A stretch of 32,136 bases of DNA from Solirhodobacter olei. GTDB lineage: Bacteria; Pseudomonadota; Alphaproteobacteria; Rhodobacterales; Rhodobacteraceae. The stretch covers positions 1 to 32,136 of the forward strand of contig NZ_RRYH01000044.1 in NCBI RefSeq assembly GCF_004010155.1, read 5' to 3'. The position numbers and the translations under genes are program-made. Below the pieces are notes generated by a model. The model was given only the letters and a program-made list of their open reading frames with translations. It was not told the DNA's origin and did not search any database. Each line of letters begins with the position of its first letter. The stretch's first letter is position 1. Below, in pieces: positions 25,888 to 32,136 of this stretch.

Positions 25888-26229
25888 TCAGATTTCAATT
25901 GGTTTGGCAAGGCTCAGGTTGCCGCCACGCTGGTCGCGGGCGACCGGGCGAAAATCGTAGCTCGCGTAGATTTCGGTGCGAAACGCGCCCCAGGCCGTGC
26001 CTTCGATCGCGCGGTTCACCTCACGCAGGCTGCCGGCCGGGACGCTGAGCGTGGCCACTTGGCCCAGCCCCATCATCACGTACCAGCTCACGACCTCGCA
26101 GCCCTTGGGCGGGAAGCGCTCGAAGAATCCCTGTTCGGCCAGCTGCTCCTGCAGTCTGCCGACCGGCCGGGACTGATCGTGACGGAAGATGACGGAAAGG
26201 AGAATCCTCTCGTCCGACGTCTCAGCCAT
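25888..26229 (-). CDS. uncharacterised 113-residue protein, probable ferredoxin-like alpha+beta fold
   Basis: I do not recognise the family. The ATG at 26229 is preceded by GAGGGGGAG; longer frames reach 26292, but their extra residues look non-coding. The sequence alternates strand-like and helical stretches (ILLSVIFRH, QEQLAEQGFFERFP, VVSWYVMMGLGQVATLSVPA, LREVNRAI, FRTEIYASYDF), which fits a beta-alpha-beta-beta-alpha-beta dimeric barrel such as muconolactone isomerase or YciI-like proteins. No signal peptide or membrane segment. It is translated 10 bp ahead of the shikimate dehydrogenase gene and is probably co-transcribed. A small isomerase or accessory protein of the same pathway is inference. 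Confidence 0.7.
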   Translation of the reverse strand: MAETSDERILLSVIFRHDQSRPVGRLQEQLAEQGFFERFPPKGCEVVSWYVMMGLGQVATLSVPAGSLREVNRAIEGTAWGAFRTEIYASYDFRPVARDQRGGNLSLAKPIEI

Positions 26230-26909
26230 TTCCATCTCCCCCTCAAGTGCGTAGCGGATCGTGCCTCCGGCGGGGCAAACGAGCCAATTCATTCGCGCGG
26301 GAAACCATTAGTTTTGGCTATAGCGCAATCAGAAGGACGTCGAGGCCGCGCCCAGGGTGCGTTCGACCGCGACAGGCTTTTGGCGCTGGCCCCGGTCCGC
26401 AGCGGCCATCGCACCCATTAGTGCGCCCGACCAGGCAGCGGGAAGGACTCGCCCGGAAAGGAACGCCCTTCGGTCAATGGCATGCCGGCAGGGCAAAGCC
26501 TGCCGGAACAGACGACGGGGTCCGCAGGGCCCGCGCGGGTGCCATGCGCTCGCCATCATGCCACCCCGCGCCGCTCTGCCCACCCGGGTGCAGGAGTTGC
26601 GCAATCCCGCCGACCACCGCCCCGATTTCCAGTGCAAATACGGCGCGAAAGCGGTGGCAAATCGGTAGTCGGATCATTCCACTTTCTCTGCCTTCAGTCC
26701 ACGCATCCGCCGCCTGATCAGGAAGCAGCAGGCCCGCCGCCTCCGCGCCCCTCAGGCCATCCCTCCGCCCCCGCCCCTCAGCCCCGATCCGGGCGCGAGC
26801 GCGGCTCACGGGATCGGGCAAAGGCGCATGGACGACCCGGGGTCCGTCTGCCACTCTGCCCGAAGCGAAGCGGGTTCTTTCCTGCGTCGGCGCACCAAAA
26901 AGGTCATCC
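26230..26909. other. 680-bp divergent intergenic region with stem-loops
   Basis: No supported gene is present: open frames exist on both strands but look like GC-rich shadows. It holds the promoters for the leftward 113-residue gene/aroE operon and the rightward aroE paralog. Two inverted repeats stand out: CCGGCAGG (26485-26492) with CCTGCCGG (26499-26506), overlapping a GGCATGCC palindrome at 26479-26486; and CCCGATCC (26783-26790) with GGATCGGG (26811-26818). These could be regulator sites or remains of a lost gene. Confidence 0.45.
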
Positions 26910-27737
26910 ATGGAACTGACACTGAGCGGAAAAACAAAGATATTTTTCATTGTCGGCGACCCGATCGAGCAGGTGAAGTCGCCAACGCACCTCAGCCGCC
27001 TCATGGCAGAGCGCGGTGAAAATGCGCTGGTCATTCCGGCCCATGTCGCCGCCTCGGATTTCGACGCGTTCATGGGTTCGGCCCGACACATGCGCAATCT
27101 CGGAGGGCTCGTGATAACCGTCCCGCACAAGGTGGCAGCACTCCGCTGGGCCGATGCCGCGACGGTCCGGGCCAAAGGCATCGGGGCCGCCAACATCCTG
27201 TGCAGGCGCCCCGACGGCTCCTGGTGGGGCGATCATACCGACGGCTCCGGCTTTATGGACGCCGCCGCGGCCGCCGGCTTTGCCGCCCCGGGCAAGCGCG
27301 CGCTTCTGGTTGGCGCAGGGGGCGCAGGATCGGCAATCGCCTATGAAATCTTGGCTCGCGGAGCGGCCCATCTCGCGCTGCACGATCTTGACACGGACCG
27401 GCGCGATACCGTGATCGCTCGCCTGTCCGCCCGGTTTCCAGGCAAGGTTGGCGTAGGCGGCCGAGACCCGAGCAGCTTTAATCTGGTGGCGAATGCATCT
27501 CCCGCCGGAATGCATGAGGCCGATCCACTTCCCGTGGACGTGGCTCAGCTGTCTGAAGGCCAATACGTTGGTGATGCTGTGACAGAGCCGCGGCTTACCC
27601 CCTTGATCGCGAACGCCCGTCAGGCCGGCTGCGCAACATTCACGGGCGGCGACATGTTCGACGCCCAATCTAGTCTTCTGGTCCGTCTCCTGCTGGAGGG
27701 TGGAAAGGGCGCTGGCTTCACGACAGGCGAGCCTTGA
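26910..27737 (+). CDS. diverged shikimate/quinate dehydrogenase-like protein (NAD type)
   Basis: This 275-residue AroE-family protein has VKSP (22-25) in place of SRSP, Lys74 in VPHK, Asn95, Asp111 in GDHTD, the cofactor loop GAGGAG (135-140), and a C-terminal MFDAQ with the conserved Gln. The loop after the second Rossmann strand is HDLD (158-161), acidic rather than the Asn-Arg-Thr of NADP enzymes, so NAD is the likely cofactor. NAD use and the altered substrate motif point to oxidation of quinate, shikimate or a relative rather than aromatic biosynthesis. The ATG has a modest AAGG upstream. It is divergent from the AroE operon across the 680-bp region. Confidence 0.9.
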   Translation: MELTLSGKTKIFFIVGDPIEQVKSPTHLSRLMAERGENALVIPAHVAASDFDAFMGSARHMRNLGGLVITVPHKVAALRWADAATVRAKGIGAANILCRRPDGSWWGDHTDGSGFMDAAAAAGFAAPGKRALLVGAGGAGSAIAYEILARGAAHLALHDLDTDRRDTVIARLSARFPGKVGVGGRDPSSFNLVANASPAGMHEADPLPVDVAQLSEGQYVGDAVTEPRLTPLIANARQAGCATFTGGDMFDAQSSLLVRLLLEGGKGAGFTTGEP

Positions 27738-27814
27738 CTGCCGATTGATCGACGCCCCGCGATGCGGTGGCAGAACAGACCGGTGATACGGGACCGATGC
27801 TCTCACTATATCGG

Positions 27815-28331
27815 TCAATCGTGCGGCCGCTGCGCGCAGACGCTCCCGCTCCGATTTTCAGAAGAAGCGGCTGTCGTCCGCTGTTGCGCCGTCGGGGGCG
27901 GTCGCATCAGAGCCAGTTTTGCCGGCATTTTGCCGATGCTGGCCGACGTTTCACCGCGAGATCCCGAGGTCTTCCGTGCGCGAGACTGGCCGAAGGCGCT
28001 TGCCAAGGCTGTCAGACTAGGAGGACGAAAGCCAATCCTCGATATGTCCTGCCTCGCCTGAATCGCGGTCGTTTCGTCCGCATCTAAATCTCCGACGAGG
28101 TCCGGCGCCAGTGCGCGGATGTCGTAAGTCAGGTCGACGTCCTCGGAGAACCTCCGGATCGCGCCATATGCTTTGGAAAGAGAGGTCCCGCCCTTGAACA
28201 CGAGATGCTTGCCGATCGAAGTGCCGAAAAGCACGTCGAGCGCCCAAACCACCCAGACGTCCTTTTCCAGTAAATGCTCGGGGCGGCCGGAGGCGCTGGC
28301 GGCAACGGCCAACGCCTCGCGACGAACTGCA
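27815..28331 (-). pseudogene. AbiEii-type nucleotidyltransferase toxin fragment
   Basis: The recognisable part runs from 28331 down to about 28080 and reads VRREALAVAASASGRPEHLLEKDVWVVWAL in two pieces, then FKGGTSLSKAYGAIRRFSEDVDL. The Gly-Gly-Thr-Ser and later Asp-Val-Asp form the nucleotidyltransferase motif of AbiEii toxins from type IV toxin-antitoxin systems. The end of the frame (27815 to about 28080) does not resemble the family, so the C-terminal two-thirds is lost. The start codon is missing too: homology runs straight into the left end of the IS5-type element at 28332. No AbiEi antitoxin is visible. The fragment is unlikely to be functional. Confidence 0.7.
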
Positions 28332-28352
28332 GGGGGCTGTGTTGCACAAATC
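28332..28352 (+). repeat. left terminal inverted repeat of the IS5-type element
   Basis: This end matches the reverse complement of 29422-29442 at 19 of 21 positions, including GGGGGCTGTGTTGC. It marks one edge of the insertion element. No clear target-site duplication flanks the pair. Confidence 0.75.
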
Positions 28353-28397
28353 CCGTGAGGGATTCATCTTGTGAATCCAGCGTGGTAGCTGGGCGGC

Positions 28398-29399
28398 ATG
28401 AGCAGACCGCCCCCCGCGACCGACAAGACCACGAACTGGCCAGCCTAAAATGAAGCGCTCAAGCGCCGTGGCTCGCTGACGATCTGGTTCGACCCCGAGA
28501 TAAACTGGGATGCTGTACCGAACGGAAAGCGTGGCCGACAACAGACCTACAGCGATGCTGCGATCCAGACCTGCCTGTCCATGAAGGTTCTATTCGGCAT
28601 GGCGCTTCGCCAGACGACCGGCTTCGTCGAAAGCCTGCTGCGCCTGGTCGGTTTGGACTGGGCTGTGCCCGACTTCAGCACGCTATCGCGCGCGCCGGCA
28701 GAAGACCTTGGCGGTGAACATCCCCTACCGTGGCTCCAAGGGCCCGTTGCACTTGCTGATCGACAGCACAGGGATCAAGGTCGAGGGCGAGGGCGAAGGC
28801 GAGTGGCATGCCCGCAAACATGGCGGTCCAAAACGGCGGGTTTGGCGCAAGATCCACCTCGGGATCGACGAACAGACGCTGGAAGTTCGGACCGTCGAGA
28901 TCACCGGAAGCCACATCGGTGATGCGCCGGTGCTGCCAGATCTGCTCGACCAGATCCCTGCGGACCAGGCGATCGGCAGCGTCACCGCCGACGGTGCCTA
29001 CGACACCCGACGGTGCCATGATGCGATCGCCGATCGTGGCCCCCATGCCGTCATCCCGCCGCGCAGGAACGCGAAGCCATGGAAGACGATCACTGCCGGC
29101 GCCATGGCGCGCAACGAAGCGCTGCGGGCTTGCAAATACCTCGGCCACGCGTTGTGGCGACGATGGAGTGGCTATCATCGTCGGAGCCGCGTCGAGATGT
29201 GAGGAGGATCAGAAAACAGTCCAGTGGACTGTTTTCCCGACGATCGGATGCATTGCCTGAAGCTTCTGGGGCAGCGATTGATGGCGCGGGACTTCGACCG
29301 CCAGATCGCCGAACTCCAGGTCCGCATTGCCGTCCTGAACGGCTACACCGCCCTCGGCATACCCGTCACGAAAGCCGTAGGACAAGTCTGTCCGGGGAA
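28398..29399 (+). pseudogene. IS5-family DDE transposase, inactivated
   Basis: Protein-level similarity is clear across three pieces. The first has TNWPA, then a TAA at 28446-28448 where I expect Tyr, then GSLTIWFDP and MKVLFGMALRQTTGFVESLL to DFSTLSR. Near 28690 an extra GCGC in a CG run shifts the frame by +1. The second piece begins VNIPYRGSKGPLHLLIDSTG and contains TADGAYDT and YHRRSRVE, giving the DDE triad. A TGA at 29200-29202 then begins a short inserted stretch (29197-29247), after which MHCLKLLGQRLMARDFDRQ resumes in the same frame. Three independent lesions show long inactivity. The end near 29399 is approximate, as no normal stop is visible in the element. Confidence 0.85.
29197..29247. 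repeat. short insertion with near-perfect palindrome inside the dead transposase
   Basis: These about 45-51 bases interrupt the codons between the catalytic RSRVE and MHCLKLL. They contain GAAAACAGTCCA (29212-29223), one G, and TGGACTGTTTTC (29225-29236), a perfect 12-bp inverted repeat with a one-base centre. The insert preserves the frame apart from a TGA. It resembles a dispersed palindromic or REP/MITE-like unit; identity unknown. Confidence 0.65.
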
Positions 29400-29421
29400 A
29401 GGGGAAGCTCGGCCGTCAGCT

Positions 29422-29442
29422 GATCTGCGCAACACAGCCCCC
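29422..29442 (-). repeat. right terminal inverted repeat of the IS5-type element
   Basis: Reverse complement of the left end at 28332-28352 with two mismatches; begins GGGGGCTGTGTTGC read inward on the minus strand. Confidence 0.75.
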
Positions 29443-29512
29443 GGTAGGCAAAAGGCCCCACCCCGTCAACCTGACAGAGCCGTCTGGACTCAGTGGCCAA
29501 GGACCATCGAGC

Positions 29513-29534
29513 CTGCTCCCAATCACGGGAGCAG
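29513..29534. repeat. 8-bp stem-loop between the IS end and the toxin-antitoxin promoter
   Basis: CTGCTCCC (29513-29520) and GGGAGCAG (29527-29534) with a 6-nt loop. It could insulate the toxin-antitoxin operon from upstream transcription; there is no T-run. Confidence 0.45.
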
Positions 29535-29542
29535 CCCAACAA

Positions 29543-29584
29543 TTCGCATGAACAACTGTCCCAAATATATTAAATTGAGGACAG
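29543..29584 (+). promoter_or_regulatory. promoter and probable autoregulatory operator of the Xre/RES module
   Basis: TTCGCA (29543-29548) and TATATT (29566-29571) with a 17-bp spacer make a good promoter 19 bp before the antitoxin ATG. CTGTCC (29556-29561) and GGACAG (29579-29584) flank the -10 as an inverted repeat. Such placement is what an antitoxin-controlled operator would need. Confidence 0.5.
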
Positions 29585-29590
29585 GAGGCC

Positions 29591-30004
29591 ATGAGCATGT
29601 TGCAGCCCATCACCACATCAGACGGCCCCACAGCCGACGGCTTTTCTCCTGCGGAGCTGGCCGCAATGCAGCGCGTGACGCTGGCGCTGTTCGACCGCTG
29701 GCGGGTGAGGGATGACGAAGCGGCGGTTCTGCTCGGCGACATTTCGACCAAATCGATCGGGCGCTGGCGGAAGGGCGAGTACGGCCGCGTCGGCCGCGAT
29801 CTCGCGGATCGGCTGTCCAATCTCCTTGGGGTGCACAAGGACCTGCGGATCATCTTTTCCGATCCGCAAAGGGGGTATGACTGGGTTAGAAAGCCGAATT
29901 CTGCGTTCGGCGGGCAGTCGGCCCTCGACGTTATGAAACACGGTGGACTGATGGATATCGTTCGGGTGCGACGCTATTTGGATGCCGCCCGTGGCGGCTG
30001 GTGA
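29591..30004 (+). CDS. Xre/MbcA/ParS-type antitoxin
   Basis: This 137-residue protein has an Xre-like N-terminal helix-turn-helix (about 30-80: FDRWRVRDDEAAVLLGDISTKSIGRWRKG) and a C-terminal DUF2384 domain (about 85-135: GYDWVRKPNSAFGGQSALDVMKHGG, then IVRVRRYLDAARGGW). This is the standard antitoxin of RES toxin modules: the C-terminal domain covers the toxin active site and the HTH represses the operon. CAGGAGG precedes the ATG. The toxin gene begins 21 bp later. Confidence 0.93.
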   Translation: MSMLQPITTSDGPTADGFSPAELAAMQRVTLALFDRWRVRDDEAAVLLGDISTKSIGRWRKGEYGRVGRDLADRLSNLLGVHKDLRIIFSDPQRGYDWVRKPNSAFGGQSALDVMKHGGLMDIVRVRRYLDAARGGW

Positions 30005-30025
30005 TTTCCCTATCTCCCATGTGAC

Positions 30026-30730
30026 ATGGCCGCGGACCTTCCGCCTCGTCATGTCGCATTATCCACCGATCGATCTATCGACGACATTGCCGATCCGCAT
30101 GACTGGAAACTGATCGCCGCTGCCGTGCAGCGTACCAATCCGCGCCTGGCCGAGACCTATGGGGCGCTTGACACCATTCCGATCGAGCGGCGTCTTTCAG
30201 GTGAAGGCGCGTCTTGGGTAATGGCCGCCTTCGTGCACTTCTCGCCGGATCGCCCCTCGCGCTTCTCAGACGGTTCGTACGGGGTCTACTACGCCGGAGA
30301 CAGCCTGGAGACTGCACTGAGGGAGCACAGTTTCCACGTGGCTCGGTTCTACGCGGCCACGGCCGAGCCGGCGGGGTGGGTTTCTGAAGTCCGCGAATTG
30401 GTGGGGTCCATTGATGCCAATATGGTCGATCTGAGAGAGAACGGAAGCGCTGCCTCCTATCTTGAGCCTGACCCGGCCCGCTATGCGCCTGCGCAGGGCT
30501 TCGCCGCTGAACTGCGCTCTGAGGGTGCAGACGGCATTGTCTATCCAAGCGTCCGCCACCCCGAGGGCACTTGCATCGCCGCATTCTGGCCGAATGTGGT
30601 CTCGGTCGCCACGCAGGCGGATCATTATCGCTACCATTGGAATGGCCACGCCATCGACTTTGTGCGACGGACCACGGGCGACCGGGCGATCTTCGAGTTC
30701 ACCGAACGCGGAGGCGATCCAAGTGAATGA
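30026..30730 (+). CDS. RES-domain toxin (NAD+-degrading, type II)
   Basis: This 234-residue protein holds the RES domain (about 55-215). Conserved features are Arg79 in PSRF, the GVYYAGDSLETALREH stretch with Tyr and Glu (88-100), and the late VYPSVRHPEGTCIAAFWP with Ser. Studied RES toxins break down NAD+ and fold like ADP-ribosyltransferases. The frame is intact. The ATG at 30026 is the only start after an in-frame stop; it has a weak ribosome site, which suits translation coupled to the antitoxin. The last ~20 residues are less conserved. Confidence 0.92.
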   Translation: MAADLPPRHVALSTDRSIDDIADPHDWKLIAAAVQRTNPRLAETYGALDTIPIERRLSGEGASWVMAAFVHFSPDRPSRFSDGSYGVYYAGDSLETALREHSFHVARFYAATAEPAGWVSEVRELVGSIDANMVDLRENGSAASYLEPDPARYAPAQGFAAELRSEGADGIVYPSVRHPEGTCIAAFWPNVVSVATQADHYRYHWNGHAIDFVRRTTGDRAIFEFTERGGDPSE

Positions 30731-30764
30731 GGCGTCAACCTGAGTCTGCTTGTCCGCCCGGTAC

Positions 30765-30776
30765 ATTGGTACCAAT
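30765..30776. repeat. 12-bp perfect palindrome
   Basis: ATTGGTACCAAT lies 34 bp after the RES toxin stop, in the gap before the ParD gene. It could be a regulator site; no partner is known. Confidence 0.4.
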
Positions 30777-30928
30777 CGGAATCAGGCCCAGAAAAATGGC
30801 ATGTCATTGTGACCAATAGAAAAATTCATCTCCCAGCGTCAAGGTTGAAGTCAAATTGGTGGGGTCAATCACGCAGCCAAAATACAGGCCGTGCGATCAA
30901 GCGGTTATCCATCTCCCTTGTCTGTAAC

Positions 30929-30962
30929 TTGTGTCAGGTCGGATTTTATCCTACTTTATAAG
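30929..30962 (+). promoter_or_regulatory. candidate parDE promoter
   Basis: TTGTGT (30929-30934) with TACTTT (30953-30958) after 18 bp, in an AT-rich stretch 20 bp before the antitoxin ATG; TATAAG at 30957-30962 is an alternative -10. The match is loose. Confidence 0.3.
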
Positions 30963-30977
30963 ATGCAAGGAAGGACT

Positions 30978-31274
30978 ATGACGATGCAAATTGCACAGAA
31001 GGTCAGCATTACCGTGACACCTGACATGATGCAGGCGCTGCGGGACAGTGTGAACTCTGGCGAGTTCGCTACGACCAGCGAGGCTATGCGCGATGCCCTT
31101 CGAGTGTGGCGGCGCCAACGCCTGGAAGATGCTGAGCGGCTGGAAGCCTTGCGAGCGCGCGTTCGGCGCTCGCTGGAGGACCCACGGCCGAGCCTAACAG
31201 CTGACGAGGCGGAGGCAGAAATGACCCGCTTCGCTGAGAACGAGCGTAATGCCGCTGTTGATGCGGCGCGCTGA
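30978..31274 (+). CDS. ParD-type ribbon-helix-helix antitoxin
   Basis: This 98-residue protein starts at the ATG at 30978 with AAGGAAGG upstream (a second ATG lies two codons later); the longer frame from 30891 adds unconserved residues. The N-terminus reads KVSITVTPDMMQALRDSVNSGEFATTSEAMRDALRVW in two parts, which is the RHH DNA-binding fold of ParD. The charged C-terminal half (RLEDAERLEALRARVRRSLED) is the toxin-binding segment. It overlaps the toxin gene. Confidence 0.92.
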   Translation: MTMQIAQKVSITVTPDMMQALRDSVNSGEFATTSEAMRDALRVWRRQRLEDAERLEALRARVRRSLEDPRPSLTADEAEAEMTRFAENERNAAVDAAR

Positions 31275-31578
31275 GGTTGTTTTTCGTCTGGCCGCGATCG
31301 CCGACCTGCAAGACATCTACCGCTACATCGCTGAAAGCAGCCAGAGCCATGAAGTAGCGCGGCACTTCATCGATCGGATCATGCAGCGTTGCCGAAAGAT
31401 CGGAGATGCTCCGGCCGGTGGACGCCCGCGCGACGACCTCATGCCGGGCCTGCGCACGGTCCCCTTTGAGCGTACCGCTGTCGTCGCCTATCGCTTCACT
31501 GAGAAGGTAGAGATCACCAACGTGTTCTACGGCGGACGTGACTATGAGGCGCTGTATCGGCGCGGTGAGGCTGAGTGA
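31249..31578 (+). CDS. ParE/RelE-type toxin
   Basis: A 109-residue RelE/ParE superfamily protein with FRLAAIADLQDIYRYIAE, the amphipathic N-terminal helix pair, LRTVPFERTAVVAYRFTEKVEITNVFYGGRDY at the core strands. ParE toxins inhibit DNA gyrase, though RelE-like RNase activity cannot be ruled out. The ATG at 31249 overlaps the antitoxin by 26 bp; ATG at 31261 is an alternative. Both overlaps are typical of coupled pairs. Confidence 0.9.
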   Translation: MPLLMRRAEVVFRLAAIADLQDIYRYIAESSQSHEVARHFIDRIMQRCRKIGDAPAGGRPRDDLMPGLRTVPFERTAVVAYRFTEKVEITNVFYGGRDYEALYRRGEAE

Positions 31579-31584
31579 TATCGG

Positions 31585-31804
31585 ATGCGGTCGCTCTTGC
31601 AGGGCGGCCATACCTATTCTTTGGGTTCACGGCCTTCGCTTCAGCGGCAGCCACCCTCTCCGGTATCGAAGTCGTCAACATGGTCCGCAAGGGGCAATTT
31701 GCTGTCAACGAAACCAGGCCTTTCATAATGTGTGCGGAGCTCGCAGCATAGCGTTGTCCAGCAGGAAGCTGATCTCTCGTCGTTTGAAAATTTGCGACAG
31801 CGCA
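31585..31804 (+). mobile_element. 3' remnant of an IS6-family element
   Basis: A plus-strand frame (from about 31585 to the TAG at 31748-31750) reads RPYLFF, FTAFASAATLSGIEVVNMVRKGQF, like the C-terminus of IS6-family DDE transposases. About 50 bp later, TTTGCGACAGCGC (31791-31803) resembles an IS6-family terminal repeat. Directly past it, the recombinase fragment begins. The rest of the element is gone; its lost part would have lain where ParE now ends (31578), only a few bases away. Confidence 0.6.
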
Positions 31805-32036
31805 GCCACTCGAACAGATGCCGGATTGCGGCCAGGCGCTGCTTCACGGTTGGGACCGACAGTTTGGCCGTCAGCTGCTCGATCCAGGTAGCAACATGAA
31901 TCGGCTGCACGGCTGAGATTGACGCGATGCCGTGCAACTCACACCAGGAGAGAAATTCGCTCACCGCGCGGCCGTAGGCCCGGCGGGTGTGCGGGTTGCA
32001 CTGCACGCAAGACGATAGCAACCCGCACCCATCCAC
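31800..32036 (-). pseudogene. tyrosine recombinase (integrase) N-terminal fragment
   Basis: The recognisable part (32000 to 31800) reads NPHTRRAYGRAVSEFLSWCE, AVQPIHVATWIEQLTAKLSVPTVKQRLAAIRHLFEWL, the SAM-like core-binding domain of phage-type integrases. The catalytic domain, with its Arg-His-Arg-Tyr residues, is absent: the frame crosses into the IS6-like repeat right after EWL and ends at 31641 in antisense of the transposase. Sequence before NPHTRRAY is not family-like, so the start is unclear also. Probably a casualty of the IS6-type insertion. Confidence 0.75.
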
Positions 32037-32136
32037 CCAGCCGTCGACCGCATGGGGAGATGCAAGATGCAGCGACGGTGACCAATGAGGGCTATTCGAT
32101 CTTCGGCAGAAGCGCGTTCAGGCTGGCCTTGGCGTC
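32037..32136. other. right edge of window, possible end of another gene
   Basis: On the minus strand the last 45 bases read ASLNALLPKIE and then a stop (32092-32094), which could be the C-terminus of a gene lying beyond the edge. It is too short to identify. Confidence 0.2.

Larger units (their letters stand above)
28332..29442 (+). mobile_element. decayed IS5-family insertion sequence
   Basis: About 1.1 kb bounded by 21-bp inverted repeats and holding one plus-strand DDE transposase. The transposase is broken three ways (see the pseudogene entry), so it cannot move by itself. It separates the AbiEii toxin fragment from the Xre/RES module. The lack of an obvious target duplication suggests rearrangement after insertion or an old event. 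Confidence 0.85.

Noticed and set aside
26293-26909. Open frames on both strands in the aroE intergenic region, one with a Tat-like RRAFLSG.
   Set aside because: No family resemblance, no good ribosome site, and similar frames appear as shadows in other GC-rich spacers.
28332-29442. Target-site duplication flanking the IS5-type element.
   Set aside because: The flanking bases (gca on the left, ggt on the right) do not match, and moving the border within the run of G/C does not help.
1-32136. CRISPR array, tRNA, rRNA or phage structural genes.
   Set aside because: No regularly spaced repeats, no tRNA-like clover leaves with conserved TTCGA loops, and no capsid, tail or terminase motifs were noticed by eye; a dedicated scan (tRNAscan-SE, CRT) would settle this.

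Overview
The window looks like the chromosome (or a large replicon) of a high-GC alphaproteobacterium, probably Rhodobacterales or a neighbouring order. This rests on GC-rich codon use, compact operons with ATGA overlaps, the density of solute-binding-protein transporters, and a decayed IS5-type transposase of a sort I associate with that group. No rRNA, tRNA or CRISPR array is visible, so the placement is inference.

Region A (1-16,257) is a catabolic island. On the minus strand, a periplasmic binding protein, LivH, a single 843-residue LivM-LivG-LivF fusion, an aldehyde dehydrogenase and a short-chain dehydrogenase form one operon, divergent from a LysR regulator. A truncated TcuA-like flavoprotein starts 320 bp beyond it. 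A second minus-strand operon encodes a flavoprotein resembling 3-ketosteroid delta1-dehydrogenases, a ThDP enzyme with a GHGN motif that I recall from IolD-type ring-cleaving hydrolases, a small cupin and an IclR regulator. Facing away from it on the plus strand are an alpha/beta hydrolase with an SCP2-like N-terminal part and an amidohydrolase resembling 2-pyrone-4,6-dicarboxylate lactonase. Together they suggest uptake, dehydrogenation, C-C bond hydrolysis and oxidation of an alicyclic or aromatic-derived acid. The substrate is not known.

Region B (16,313-27,737) is transport-heavy. It holds a tripartite tricarboxylate transporter in the order tctC-tctA-tctB, with a strong stem-loop after tctC. 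Next come a DsbA-fold protein and a complete unfused Liv transporter (binding protein, H, M, G, F). Upstream of these are a shikimate dehydrogenase and a small unknown protein. A second, diverged shikimate dehydrogenase paralog is divergently oriented. Import and NAD(P)-dependent oxidation of a quinate/shikimate-like hydroaromatic acid is a reasonable guess.

Region C (27,738-32,136) is a mobile-element and toxin-antitoxin scrapyard: an AbiEii-type toxin fragment, an IS5-family element broken by three lesions (one a short insertion with a near-perfect palindrome), an intact-looking Xre/RES toxin-antitoxin pair, an intact-looking ParD/ParE pair, the 3' end of an IS6-like element, and a tyrosine recombinase fragment that this element appears to have cut. 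Intact addiction modules among dead mobile genes suggest the modules are what has been retained.
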